Shown piece after piece: positions 33,006 to 44,956 of a DNA stretch of 64,000 bases. The stretch is from Typhlomys cinereus. Taxonomy: Eukaryota; Chordata; Mammalia; Rodentia; Platacanthomyidae. The notes under the pieces were generated by a model. The model was given only the letters and a program-made list of their open reading frames with translations, searched no databases and had not been told where the DNA came from. Each line of letters starts with the position of its first letter. Position 1 is the stretch's first letter. The stretch spans positions 124,001-188,000 of the forward strand of contig JALPQD010000233.1 of the NCBI GenBank assembly GCA_023101885.1. Reading direction: 5' to 3'. Made by a program: the position numbers and the translations under genes.

Positions 33006-33359
33006 TGATTCACCATGAGTCTTTACAGTCAAGTCCGGCAGAGAGAAAACTCTGGTCCTTACTCTGATTTGTAAATAAATATTCATGACTTTTTCTATCT
33101 GTGATAGAGCACTGTTACATGTAGGACTAGATTTTGTCTTACTTATGTGGTCAAGAATGGGTCTTCTGTGCGCAAACGTTATAAAAACACAATACAGCAC
33201 CAAAAGTATTGTTCTGTGCCATGCAGTCTCAAATATTCACTCAATATTTAATTCCTTTTGTAAAAATAAATAAGCACATCCATCTCATTAGTTTGCAAAT
33301 TTGCTTTTTTCATAAATTGTAAAATATATATACAAAAGAATTATTTTAAAATGAAATAT
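33006..33359. other. Unassigned sequence
   Basis: No repeat family or coding signal recognised. Confidence 0.4.
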
Positions 33360-33373
33360 CTAATAAACTTTAT

Positions 33374-33421
<48 letters not shown>

Positions 33422-33788
33422 CAGAGGCACGGTGTGTCTCTGTGAAGGATCAAGTGTGACTAGATTGCTTTTACCTCTTTTTTGCTTCCATCTGGGATGT
33501 CCCGTTCTGTCCACCAAGGCTGAAGTGCAGGCCACGGCTATTTCTGTCTGGTATTTTTTGCATGGGACCTGGGATCTGAACTCAGGACCTTTTGCTTGTG
33601 AGGCAGAATCTTAACCCCTGAACCACCTCTCCAGCCCTCTTTCAGCCTTTCTTAAAGGCATATGCAAATTATCAATGCTTGTAGGAGAGGTAAACAGTAT
33701 CACATTGAGGGCTTACTGAATACTGGCCTGAACTCAGGACCTTCTGCTCGTGAGGTAGTGTCTTAATCCCTGTGCTATCTCTCCAGCC
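33360..33788 (-). mobile_element. Type-A SINE plus a second SINE head
   Basis: A complete SINE, (GT)n tail at 33378-33419 to head at 33638, is followed by about 60 unrelated bases and then a second SINE head (33722-33787, gaactcaggaccttctgctc to ctctccagcc). The motif ttaaaatgaa occurs on both sides (33347 and 33788), so the two may belong to one insertion. Confidence 0.8.
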
Positions 33789-35200
33789 TTAAAATGAATT
33801 TTTTTCATTTATTATAAAAACTAAAGTGCTTTATATAAGGGAAGCCAATGAAGTATTTATAGAAATGTGAAGCAAATGTAAGCTAAAGAAATATTGTTTT
33901 ATTTAACAAAGAAAAAGAAAACTAAGGCACAGTAGAAAAAAGTAAAAAAAAAAACTTCAACTGTTGTTTGCTCTTTTGAAAAGATTTGTCTCACTATATT
34001 TTGAGCTTCATTTAAAAATGTCATGTTGATAATCTCTTTGTGGTACGAAAGCATGCCTGTGACAGTTCTCCAAACTTAGATGTCATTTGCTATTTAATGC
34101 CACAATTGATCTTAATTTTAGAGAAGTCCACAAAGAAAATTGTTTCCCATCATGACAGAAATTCCTTAGAGACCTTTGTTCTTCAACGCTGTTTTCACTT
34201 AGAGCCATTTTTGCATTTTTGATCTGATTGTCATAAAAATACCGTGCATTAAAGCCATCAGTCAAGAACACTAAGAATACTGATTTCTTTTCTTGTTCAA
34301 GTTGTGATGATTGTCTTTTAACTCAGGTGGATGGCTTTCACATTTCACATGAGCTAGGATGAAAACACTTAAGTGCCAGCTGGACTGTGCATGCCAATTC
34401 GTGCAATCTTGAGCTAGCTATCTTAAATATAAAAGAACTTCAAACGATAATAACATGAAGTTAATCCAAGAAGCATTAGCAGTCTCCTCTTCATCCACCC
34501 TGAAAAGGGAAGCATTTACGTAACTAATTAGTTTACCATAGTAAATAATCCACTGACATTTATGAGAAACATTCCTATTGGAGCGTGGAGTAAATATTAC
34601 GTTACACATTAAACTATAAATAGGATGGAAAGTGGTTCCAAGCCCAGTTTCAAAATGCTATGGAAAATAAGTGAGCTGTCTGGGTAAAATGGGTGTTACA
34701 TGTCCTCCACATACAAGTGGTCAGCTGCCCAGCTCAGGTTTCCCTATAGCTGCTGTGGAAACTTGATGATTCATCTCAGTTTCCAGCTTGACTGTCTGAG
34801 GTAACTAAAAAAGTGAGGGATGGATGGAGGGACCGTTCCTTTTGGAGGTGGGGTCAGAAACAGAGGACAAAAGGAAGCAAAAGATGCCACTGACTGAGCT
34901 GGAGTTTCCTTCTAATTATGAGTGAATGGAGAACACAGGGTTTTCTGGGTGAGAGAATTTGGAGCTTCCGCTTGAAGCTTAAATGATTTGAAGATTTGGC
35001 ATAATGAAACCTTTATTGCTCCAGATAATTTTATCCTCTCATTTAGTGAGTTTCTTCAAATCTGCAAATTGAAGTGATTATGTTTAATGATAATATTTTT
35101 GAGATTTGAAATAGAGGAATGATTGTTGAATGTTTCTATCACAAAAAATGATAGATTGTTGGAGCAATGGGCATGTAAATAGTAGATTTGATCATTTCCC

Positions 35201-35202
<2 letters not shown>
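33789..35202. other. Unassigned AT-rich sequence
   Basis: About 1.4 kb without recognised repeats or coding signal; possibly unique DNA. Confidence 0.4.

Positions 35203-35248
<46 letters not shown>
35203..35248. repeat. (GT)n microsatellite
   Basis: About 20 GT units ending in gcgcgc; no SINE body attached on either side. Confidence 0.93.
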
Positions 35249-35250
<2 letters not shown>

Positions 35251-35989
35251 ACATGTGTGGAAGCATCATGATTTACCCCATAAATATGAGCAATAATTAT
35301 ATGTTAATTCAAAAGTGTTCATTAAGTGAAGCGAGAAAGTGCTCAGGACAGAAAAGCAAACAGTGAAATAGAATCTCTACATGGAACAACTTTTTTAAAC
35401 CCACAGATTTGGGTGAAGCATTACCCAATTAAATACTCATTTAGTGGGGTAAAGAGAGGAAGAGAACAAAGAAAACAATCAGAATGTGTAGTGCTCATCC
35501 AGACACAGCAAAGGAAACAGCTGTTTTCTAGAGGTATAAGAGGGTCCCAAAGAGTCTTACTTGTTCCATTCCTCAAATTCCTACTATGAGAGCCACATGT
35601 TTAATTAGATCCTTTTGGCGAATGATTCCATTCTTGGGAGTGACTGTAAACTTAGTCATTTGTTCATTGATTCAGCAACTCTACTGACCTATGGCTTCAA
35701 CCAGAACTACTAAAACATTTACATTAAAATCCATGTATCAAGAAACTGATCATGTCTCAGAGTACAGAAGAAAATAAGCACTGACTTTTATTATGGCAAG
35801 TCCTTTGATAGAAATGACTACCTGTAAGTACAAGATTCCAAGGTATGGGGAGTGGAGGAGTGGTTAGAGTAGATTCAGAGACTCTTCCTCAAGGGATGGA
35901 GTAGGGAGAGGATAAGGATGGGAAGAGAGAATTGAGTCTAGGTCAGGGCTGTTTGGTTCTCCATGAATGGGGCAAAGGGGCTCTCTTAC
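35249..35989. other. Unassigned sequence
   Basis: No repeat family or coding signal recognised. Confidence 0.4.
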
Positions 35990-36005
35990 CTGACACCTAA
36001 GTTCT

Positions 36006-36337
36006 TTTTTTCTTTTTTTTTATTTAATTTCCACTCATACAAACTTAACAGGTACACCGGTCCTTCCCTCCCTCCAACCCCCTATCCCCCTGTGCCCTCC
36101 TCCCCTCCCCTTCCCTCCCCATCCCCCAGTGCCTCCCCGTCCCATCCCCGGAGCATCCTTTAATGTGCATGCCAAACTCTCCTCTGGGTCCTCCTCTCCG
36201 ATGAGATGCAAGGACTTAGTGACATTTCCCAGAACCCGCTCCTGTGTTAAGCATAGGAACACTACGGTGGCTGTCAATCCCTTGCCTCCTAGGATCCTAG
36301 TGCCTTTAGCAAATGCTAGACTTTGTGAGGTCAATAG
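36006..36337 (-). mobile_element. 5'-truncated young L1 (3' UTR)
   Basis: Poly-T, end motif and C-rich strand of the polypurine tract. Exact 16-bp duplication ctgacacctaagttct at 35990-36005 and 36338-36353. Confidence 0.96.
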
Positions 36338-36353
36338 CTGACACCTAAGTTCT

Positions 36354-37566
36354 AAGAAAGCAGACTTCCCGAACTTTCATTGCTGAAGCTACTGAAGACA
36401 GTGTGTGACGATATGAATGTCCAGTTAATGCATGTGCATTCAGAGATGTGTGTACATAGAGCACCCAGCGGATACTTGTATCATGTGGTGGTAGGGACAG
36501 GGCAGTGAGTGAGGCACTTGTCCTCTTCTGGTCTTATTGGAGCTGATACTTGTTTGTGAACACAGGACAGTGAACAGGTAGAATGAGTAGACTTTCTCCT
36601 AAGGCTTTTGCTAAAGCCTCATATGAAATAGAAATTGGGTCTAATTAAAAGATAATCATTATTAGAAAATCTAAAATTATGGAAAATCTTCTAGAAACCT
36701 GAAGAATCTCATGTTTTAATTATAGATATCTGTATATCTTAATTTTACTCACATTGTTTCATTTGGAATGACAACAATTCAACATGCGTATACATACACA
36801 CATACACACAAGTGAAGATAGTGCATTTGTGTAACAAATAAGGCCACATGGTCTTTGCAAAGACAATATAAAAAGTATTACCTGTGTTTTCTGTAGACAT
36901 ATGTGTTTTTAATTCCCTGATTTCTGGTGTTGGGGGAGTACCCTTTATGAATTGTTTTAAGACCAAAAATATCTTCAAGCTCTCTATTCCTTTAACTCCA
37001 TTCTTTGAGCTAACTATAAACTATTTTAACACCCCTCTTTCACAACATCAGGCTTTTCTAGTTCTTAAAAGGATAGGTAAAATTATTTGCTAATATCAAG
37101 CCTTCATCAATGTGGCTGTCTGTGTGTACATGATGATCCCTTTACTCATTGATTCATAATAGATGCTTTATAGTGTTTTAAGAGTTAATAAGAGATCCAG
37201 ACAGGCCAGTGCAAGAAAAGGCTATAAGTGCTATGCTAGAGGAATGTTGGGTGTCATGGGTGGACACTGTGTGAGCCATTTGGCTAAGATGGAATTCATT
37301 CAGACTTGCAGGATGCACATGATGGAGTTGAAAAGTATTTGTCATATGTAGCAGCTTAAAATTAAGAATTTCTATTTATAACTAAAATCATTTGCAAAAT
37401 GTGAAAGCCTTGCTCTGGGTCACATGGTCTACATGGACTTGTGCCTTGAAGATATCATCCAGAATTTTACACTAGATAATCTAATGCAAAAGCAGTAGCC
37501 ATCAGTGTAGAAACCTTTGCAAGGATACAAAGTGCAATAGTTGCCTCCAATTTGGATGATATTCTT
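36354..37566. other. Unassigned sequence
   Basis: About 1.2 kb without recognised repeat family or coding signal. Confidence 0.4.
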
Positions 37567-37579
37567 GGATTTGAGTTTT

Positions 37580-37809
37580 TTTTTTACACATTTTTTATTA
37601 TTTCCGCTCATACAAACTTAATAGGTAGATCAGTTCCCTCCCTCCCTCCACCTCCCCCCCGAACCCCCTGCTCCCCCTCCCCTCACCCCTCCCTCCCCAT
37701 CCCCCAGTGCCTCCCCCCAGTTCCCAGAGAGTCCTTTATTGTGTATGCCTGACTCTCCTCTGGGTCCTCCTCTCCGATGACGTACAAGGACCCAGTGGCA
37801 TTTCCCTGA
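37580..37809 (-). mobile_element. 5'-truncated young L1 (3' UTR)
   Basis: Poly-T, the ctcatacaaacttaa end motif and the polypurine complement. Exact 13-bp duplication ggatttgagtttt at 37567-37579 and 37810-37822. Confidence 0.96.
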
Positions 37810-37822
37810 GGATTTGAGTTTT

Positions 37823-39065
37823 AAAAAGAATCAGATGTTCATCTCTTGGAGCAGGAGGGCGCAGTTGATGGAGTAATGGGAGGGAGAGATGACAGACGGA
37901 AACAGGGATAAGTACTCAATATCCTTGTAAAAATAGAAAAAAAATTTAAAAAAGAATAGACAAACCAGAGGGAACCTTGGGATCCATAGAAGCAGACAGA
38001 CAGGAGGGTGCCAGGGAGTGGGATAGATTGAGGAAGGGAAAAGAGACGAGTGGGAGGGGGAATGGAGGGAAGCAGAGATAAGTACTCTATATGCTTGTAA
38101 AACTAGAAAAATGAAATAATAAGAAAGAATCAGATGTTCAATTCAGGGAGAAGAAAGGTTCACTTCAGTGGTTGTTAGTATTCCTAACATCTCAGTCATA
38201 TGGATCCTATGGTCTTCAGTGTTTCCTGGGCTCTTAGGTTCTCAGTATGGGCAATGGAAAGTTCCCTTTCCAGCAGGCATCCCTTATCCCTGTACAATAG
38301 AAGTGAGCACATGGTCACTACAGATGACCTCGGTTGACATATACGCTTAGAAGAGAGAAGATCAAGGATGAATGATTCTTTGTGGGAAGATTAGCTTCCC
38401 AAATTTTTCTTAGGCTTGTACACTTCCCTGTGCTGAGGCTACCTTCTGGGCCTGTTGCTTTCTTCACCTGGAATCTTCTTGGGAGGAGGAAGAGGAGGCT
38501 GACTGTGGTCCATTGCAGAGCCCTGTGCAGGATGCCCTCGGGAATCCCTGTACCATGAAGTCGATATCTATTATTAACTCCCTGCATCAGGAGGGCCTGG
38601 GGATGGGTGGGGCTGGTGCTCACATGCCCAGCGAACCTTTGCCTTTGACCACAGGCTCAGCCTTTAAGTCTCTGAGGCCACATTGGGGCATAGCATGTCT
38701 CTGAGGCTATTCAAGGCTGTGGGTACTGAAGAGTTCCATTCTTTTTTTGGTTCCTCTTGTCTAAGTACATCTGTCTGCGTGGAGGGGTTGGGCAGAGACT
38801 CAGACTTTCAAGCAGGAAGGCTGAGGGTTATTCTACATGTAGTGGTTATGATGAATGTCACACCCTCCCAAGGCCAGGATATGATGAGTGAAACAGTGGC
38901 TGGGAAGGCCACCGAGTGTCTTGCTGTGATCTTGACCTGGGCCACCAGCTCTTCTATTATTCTGTGATGTACTTTTCTAGGTCTCCTCCAGTTTGTGCTA
39001 GCCAGAAGGGGACAGTACATCTTCCCTTCCTAGGATTCCATCTCTCACAGAATAAAATCCAGATT
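37823..39065. other. Unassigned sequence with a short local duplication
   Basis: The segments 37905-37945 and 38075-38115 share gggataagtactcaata/gagataagtactctata and an A-rich run, a small diverged duplication. Antisense frames at 38318-39213 show no recognisable protein. Confidence 0.4.
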
Positions 39066-39840
39066 TGGGGGCTGTCCGGATTTTGGGGGTGAGTTGGTAA
39101 CAGTGCTTGCTGTGCAAATAGGAGGACCTTAGTTTGATCCTTAGCATCCATGTAAAAAAGTTGGGTATGGTCATGCTTGCCTGCAGTACTGAGGGTGGGA
39201 TATGGGTACGCACAGGAAGATCCTTAAGGTTTGCTGGCAGCTAGATATAGCAAGAGACCCTGTGTTATAGTTAGGCACAGGCATCAACTTGACAGTTGAG
39301 GGTTTGAGCTCTGGACACATTTGTAGAGAATTAGTGGTTGAGTTAGGCTCAGAGCAAACCTGCAGGAGATTGTCTAGCTGATGGAGAAGGCTCAGCCTAT
39401 AGTGGGTGGAACTAGGGCCTGAGCAGATGAATAAACTACTGAGAGTCGGTTGAGGAAGTCAGCGTCCTTGTGTATACTTGGCCAGACATGCTGGTCTGAC
39501 AAGTAAGGATCGTCCCTTTCTCAGCTGTTGTATAGAGATGGTGTGACCAGTTCCCTCAGCCCTGGTGTTGGTGCGTGCTCTCCCGTCAAACTGGACTGAG
39601 AACTGTAGCCAGTAATTGTAAGAGAAAATGAACCTCTTGTTCCCTTAAGCTGTTTGATGGTCATTTATCAGCAACAATGCAGGCAAACTGCAACACCCTG
39701 TGTCAAGGGAATAAGGGAGAGAGTGATAGAGGAAGCCACCCAATATCCTCTTTGTATGTGTGCAAACAGGCACACACATACACACATACGTGTGTAAATA
39801 TGCATACACTACATATATACATAAAAGCAAACAAACAAAC
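39066..39840 (+). mobile_element. B4-like fusion SINE (tRNA head plus B1), split by a hAT-like element
   Basis: The tRNA-like head (gtgagttggtaacagtgc ... tttgatccttagcatccatg) runs into a B1-like half (gttgggtatggtcatgcttg, gatatagcaagagaccctg). After the inserted element it continues at 39685 with gtcaagggaataagggag and a CA/A-rich tail. Confidence 0.75.
39276..39683 (+). mobile_element. hAT-like non-autonomous DNA transposon with 8-bp duplication
   Basis: About 408 bp from ttatagttaggcac to gcaaactgcaac. Its ends are imperfect inverted repeats (gttatagttaggc; the other end's complement is gttgcagtttgc). accctgtg occurs directly on both sides, an 8-bp duplication as hAT transposases make. 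No transposase frame inside. The same family recurs at 58450-59300. Confidence 0.82.
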
Positions 39841-39999
39841 AAATGAGAAGCACTACATTTCTTGCTGTGCTTCGAGCCATACTGTCTCTACTGATCTCTC
39901 TGATCAAGCTGGTCTCTTTCCCAGCCCTGGAGCACGGAGGGAGATGATGGCACATAGGTCTTGTCCTTCCTCTGTCCAGGGTATTTTCACATCTTGATG

Positions 40000-40095
40000 T
40001 TTCAAGGGCTTCATTCAAGAATCTGCTTCAAATGTCTTATCAGAGACCACCTTGGTAGTTTCCTTCCTTCATGCTCTCACCTCTCACTCTCTGTC
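40000..40095 (+). mobile_element. L2 fragment
   Basis: cattcaagaatctgcttcaa then atgtcttatcagagaccacc aligns with the 'CAAGACTCAGCTCAAATGTCACCTCC' region near the L2 3' end. Confidence 0.6.
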
Positions 40096-40104
40096 TGCCT
40101 TATG

Positions 40105-40450
40105 TTGTTATGGCTCAGATATTAATGTTCCCCAAAGTCCTTATGTTGAAGGCTTACTCCCAAACCTGTGCTGCTAGGTAGTGGAAGCTTTAGGAGGTAG
40201 GGCCTAATGAAGGGAAGTTTACTCACTGGAGCATGCACTTCAAGGGGGCATGCAGACTGGACCCTTTCCTCTCTGTGTTTGTTGCTCAGATTTCAAGACG
40301 AAGGATCTTTACTTCACCACTTGCTTCCTATCATGGTGTTCTGCCATAGGCCCTAAACTGTGAGTACAAGCAACTATGGATTGAAACCGTTGAATCCATG
40401 AGCCAAAATAAATCTTTTTTTCACTGAATATTTTGCTAGTGAAAATAGCT
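40105..40450 (+). mobile_element. Ancient medium-reiterated repeat
   Basis: aatgttccccaaagtcctta, aggaggtagggcctaatga and gccaaaataaatc form the order of a common ancient mammalian repeat also recognisable in reverse near 57130-57560. Family not assigned. Confidence 0.5.
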
Positions 40451-40474
40451 AGCAAACTGCTTTATTTATTTTTT

Positions 40475-41610
40475 TTTTGAGGGAGGGTCTCACGTATGCT
40501 TGGCTGGTGTCAGATTTGCTTTGCAGTAAGTAAGTAGTGAGACATTTGGTTAAGCTCACTCACTTTCCTTCCTGGTCACTTGCAACTGATGGGGTTTGAT
40601 CTCACCAGTCAGGGAGGGCATAGAGTCTGGCAGATGGAAGGTAACCATCCTGCAAATGGGAGACTGGGCCCCCTCACTGTAGTCTCCTACTCTTATTCCA
40701 TCTACCTTTGAATCTACTCTTATAGTAAGACTCTATTTTAATAGCCTTTTATCTCTGGCTAGGAGGTGACATCCAATACCAATCAGGATGGAGCCAAGGG
40801 TGGTGCAGGAACAACAAAACTGAACAAAAAAACCCAACAAACCATAATTCAGAGCATCAGAGATCCTACATTAATCACCTGCAACCAGACCAGCCAAATC
40901 TCTCCCCATCCTAAAGCTCAGGGAAATTTGTGGAAGAGGAGGCAGTAAGATTGTAAGAGCCTAAAGATGGGGAGAAGCAATGATACACAAAGATGGGGAG
41001 AAGCAATGATACACAAGATACTCCACACAAGTTAGGGCCAAAGTAACCATAATAGCACTTTGCATGACCTGCGCAATGACTGACATATCAATGACTCCCC
41101 CAAAGTCTAGCATGGATCACAGCACTAGGATCCTTAGAGGTAAGGGATTAATAGTCACAATAGTGTTCCCATACTGAAGGGGGAGCACAAGATAAGGCTC
41201 TAGGCAATATTACTGAGTCCTTACACTTTATTAGAGTGGAGGACGCAGAGGGAAGAATGACATTCATGCTAAAGGATGATCCAGAGATGTGGGGGGGGTG
41301 CGCTGGGAGAAAGGGAGGGAGGGGGGTGAAAGGAAGGGGAAAAGGGGGAAGGAGCAAGGGGATCCCGAGAGGGGTGGAGGCAGGGAGGGGACCAGGGTAC
41401 CTATTAAGTTTATATGAGTGGAAAAAATAATAATGATTTAAAAAAGATTTGCTTTGCAGTGAAAGACAAACTGAAACTCCTGATCCTCCTGGTTTCACTT
41501 CCCGGGAGGGCTGGGATTGCAGGTGTGTCGTAACTCCTGGTCTATGTGGTGCTGGAATGTTGTTATGGCTCATGCTTGCTGGGCAACTGCTCTACCAGGT
41601 GGACTTCATC
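40475..41610 (-). mobile_element. B1 SINE split by a young L1
   Basis: The left B1 piece (40475-40527, agggagggtctcacgtatgc) continues at 41445 after the L1 with gactccctgatcctcctgg-like sequence and gggctgggattgcaggtgtg. Collinear once 40528-41444 is removed. Confidence 0.78.
40528..41444 (+). mobile_element. 5'-truncated young L1 (3' UTR, about 0.9 kb)
   Basis: Sense-strand L1 3' UTR including the polypurine tract (41285-41395) and the taagtttatatgagtgg end. Exact 16-bp duplication agatttgctttgcagt at 40512-40527 and 41445-41460. Contains an internal 26-bp tandem duplication near 40971. Confidence 0.96.
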
Positions 41611-41654
41611 TGCAGCCCCTGGCTTTGTTTTCAATTTCTTTCTTTTTTGATGCA

Positions 41655-42757
41655 TGCGTGCATGTGTGCGTGTGTGTGTGTGTTTGTGTGTGTGTGTACC
41701 TGTCTGCCTGTGGATGACAAGCGTGATCTTGGGAATCATCCTGGATAGCTTCACCTCCTTATTGCTTTGCTCTGGGATTTCCCAAATTCTGCCTTCCATA
41801 GTCAAAATTTCAAGCTGTCACTATTTCCATCTGACATTTTTTAAAATTATTATTTCCGCTCATACAAACTTAACAGGTACAAGCCCCCTCCCTCCCTCCA
41901 CCTCCCCCCATCCCCCTGCTCCCCTCTCCCCTCCTCCACATCCCCTAGTGCCTCCCCCCTCACCCCCCCTGCAATCCCCAGAGCATCCTTTACTGTGCAT
42001 GCCAAACTCTCCTCTGGGTCCTCCTCTCCAATGAGGTGCAAGGACCCAGGGGCATATCCCAGAACCCTTGCCTGTGTTCCCCTTAAGCTTAGGAACACTA
42101 CTGTGACTGTCAGTCCCTAGCCTCCAAGGATCTTAGTGCCTTTAGTCCATGCTAGACTTTGCGGGGTCAATAATGTGTTGGACATAGCGCAGGTCATGCA
42201 AAGTCCTATTATGATTGCTTCGGCCCTAACTTGTGTGGAGTATCTTGCATATCATTACTCTTCCCATCCTTGTGCTCTTACGATCTTATCGCCCCCTCCT
42301 CTGCAAATTTCCCTGAGCTTCAGGATGGGGAGAGATTAGGCTGGCCTAGTTGCAGGTGGTTGAGTCTCTGATGTTCTGAATTATGGTTTGTTGATTTTTT
42401 TTTTCCGGTTTTGCTGCTCCTGCAATGCCCTTGGCTCCATCCTGATGGGTATTGGAAGTCACCCCCTGGCCAGAGATAAAAACCTGTTAAATTAGAGTCT
42501 TGTTACAAGAGTATATTCAAAGGTAGATGGAATAAAAGTAGGAGACCGCGGTGAGAGAGGGGTCAATCACCCATTTGCAAAATGGTTACTTTCTATCTGG
42601 CAGCCTATATGCCCTCCCCTTCTGGTGAGATCATACCCCATCAGTTGCATATGATCAGGAAGGAAAGTCTCTATCTGACATTTTTATGGAGGATCTGAAC
42701 TCAGATCTTTCTGCTGATGAAGCAAAGGCTTTAAACCCCCAGCCATCTCTCCAACTC
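41655..42757 (-). mobile_element. Type-A SINE split by a young L1
   Basis: GT-rich tail from 41660, body to 41841, then head from 42673 (ggatctgaactcagatcttt ... agccatctctccaac). Collinear once the L1 is removed. Confidence 0.9.
41842..42672 (-). mobile_element. 5'-truncated young L1 (3' UTR, 831 bp)
   Basis: Exact 13-bp duplication atctgacattttt at 41829-41841 and 42673-42685. Poly-T start, end motif, polypurine complement and the L1-a-like 3' UTR up to the ORF2-proximal part. Confidence 0.96.
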
Positions 42758-43044
42758 CTGTTTTTAATTTCTTGGCATTTCCATATGCCTGTTCCTACCT
42801 GTCATCTCATAGACGTCGTCAAAAACATCTAGAAATATTTGTTGAAGGGATAAGGGTAATTTTCACCAAAAAAAAAAAAGAAAAGAAATGAAATGAAACC
42901 AAAATGAACACTTTTATTGTCTCTGCTCATTTGCTTTCCATTCATTTTGTAGTTTTCACTCTTGGCTGGGCCATGACTTCTCATGCTCATTCAGCAATTA
43001 TTTAGATCCTGTTAACTTGACTTTTCTAATGTATTTTATATTGT
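42758..43044. other. Unassigned sequence
   Basis: Only an A-rich patch at 42865-42900 stands out. Confidence 0.4.
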
Positions 43045-43262
43045 AGAAACAGTATTATAGGCTTTGGAGTCTGCTTTTGAATTCCATTTCAGCATTTACT
43101 AACTGTGTGAATCTGGATAAGATATTTCACTTTTATAGGTTACTGTTTCCTTGTTAGTTAAAATCAGAATACTAATATCTTACTCCTGGGATTTCTCCGG
43201 AACATTACCTAAGAGAACATACATAAAACTCCTGGTGCAGGGCTGAGTTTATAATAGAAATG
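43045..43262 (-). mobile_element. MIR
   Basis: ggctttggagtctgcttttg, catttactaactgtgtgaat and gtttccttgttagttaaaat are the reverse-orientation MIR core with the conserved 'acttactagctgtgtga' motif. Confidence 0.78.
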
Positions 43263-43779
43263 CATAAATGTTGGCTGGGTTCTATTTTCTCGTGCCTGTG
43301 ATTCTGCCTTCTTCCCTATATTCTCTCATCTTTCTAGTCACTTCTTTGTGTCCTCATCCCCTAAATTGCTGTTGTTCCCCAAATCTGCCTTGTTCTCTTC
43401 ATCTGTTCCTGTGTGCCCCCTATTATCTTATCCACACCTACGACTCCCTATCTCCTGTCAGTGATTTCACAGTCAACAGGCACATCGCAGTTCTTTCTTC
43501 TGGGGCCTCAATTAATATTTCCTACAACCTATTGGTATCTCCATTCTCATGTTCTATTGACTGCTTGGCTCTATGTGTCCCAACTCAATTCACTACCTTC
43601 TATCTCAACTTATTCTCTTCAAGTTGCTCATTGGAAATCTGAATTTTTATCATTTTCTCTCACATATTTTATCTTTCATTCCAACAATTTTAAATTTCTG
43701 AATTCACTTCCAACATTTTTACTATGCCTCCTGCTCCCTTAATTCAAGTCTAATCCTTTCTCACTTACTTGACTGTCTG

Positions 43780-43822
<43 letters not shown>

Positions 43823-44057
43823 CATGTATGCATATGCATACAAGAAGAAATTTGAGTGTACATGCATGTGCAGGCCCAAGGTTGACATCAGGAATTATCC
43901 TGTGTTATTCTATCTCTGTATTGTTTTGTTTTGGGCTTTTCCAGGCTCCATCTTCTCCTCTGCCATTTCTGCCAGGCAGAAATTCAGGCAGGGATTCAAA
44001 CTCACATTCTTTGTTTTAGAGGCAAAGGCTTTAAATCCTGAACCATCTCCCCAGCCC
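43780..44057 (-). mobile_element. Type-A SINE, diverged, with (GT)n tail
   Basis: (GT)n at 43781-43819, body gttgacatcaggaattatcc, head ctgaaccatctccccagccc. Inserted in the L2. Confidence 0.85.
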
Positions 44058-44065
44058 CTGACTGA

Positions 44066-44101
44066 CATTTAAAATTTTTTTTTAATTTTATTTACTTATT
44101 T

Positions 44102-44150
<49 letters not shown>

Positions 44151-44374
44151 CAGAGGGCACCCAGTGAAGGACCAAGGGTGACTTTGGGAATCACCCTGGC
44201 TTGCTTCTACCTCCTTTCTGTTTTGCTTTGGGATTTTCCAGGCTCTACCCACCAGAGACAGAAGGCAGGCTGCCGCCTCTTCTGCCTGGTGTTTTTACTT
44301 GGGATCTGGGATCTAAACTCAGGATCTTTTGCTTGTGAGATGGAGTCTTAACCCCTGAACTACCTATCCAGCCC
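44066..44374 (-). mobile_element. Type-A SINE with (GT)n tail
   Basis: (GT)n at 44106-44148, then caagggtgactttgggaatc and the head complement ctgaactacctatccagccc. Directly adjacent to the previous SINE in the same orientation. Confidence 0.9.
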
Positions 44375-44956
44375 TGGCTACTATTTTTTTTAAAACCACT
44401 CTCCTCATTTGCTGTACTTTCTTCTAAACAATCCCCCAGAGTGAACTTTCTAAAATGGAAACCTGGTCACATCATTTCCATTTAAAGATAAAATTATTCA
44501 ATAATGCCCTGTCATTTCCAGGATCAAGTTCAAACCCATTAAGTATGAGAGACATGACTTTGCGTGAATTGCTCCTATTCCCAGCTGCACTTTTAGATCC
44601 ATGGAGATGTGCAACTACAAGCCCCCCCACTTTTGCACAGGCACTCTCTCATTCCCCTCATCCATTTGACAATCTCCACTTAAGCCTTGTGGTACTGGGC
44701 TTCAAGATCACCTTCTTTGTGAAGCTTTGTTTTTGACTTTTTCAGTCGGGGCAAATGCCTGCCTTGGGAGTTCCCCGCCTCACACACGCATGCGCCTATT
44801 GAGGCTTACCACACACTGTGGTAATCCATTGATTTTCGTTTCTTGTGCAGTTAGTTCCCCAGGCTGGAATATCACAGCAGCGTTCACCTCGAATTCCCTA
44901 GCATTTGCCGTACTGTCTGGCCCTCGGTAGATAATGGTCGGCTGAATGAATGACAA

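Larger units (their letters stand above)
43270..44956 (+). mobile_element. Ancient L2 LINE 3' part, split by two SINEs
   Basis: The piece at 44425-44560 (agagtgaactttctaaaatg, ctggtcacatcatttcc, gatcaagttcaaaccc) and 44700-44720 (cttctttgtgaagct) match the L2 ORF2 3' region. The end ggataatgg-type tctggccctcggtag ... gaatgaatga (44917-44953) matches the L2 3' terminus. Pieces at 43270-43780 are collinear but weaker. Confidence 0.75.
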
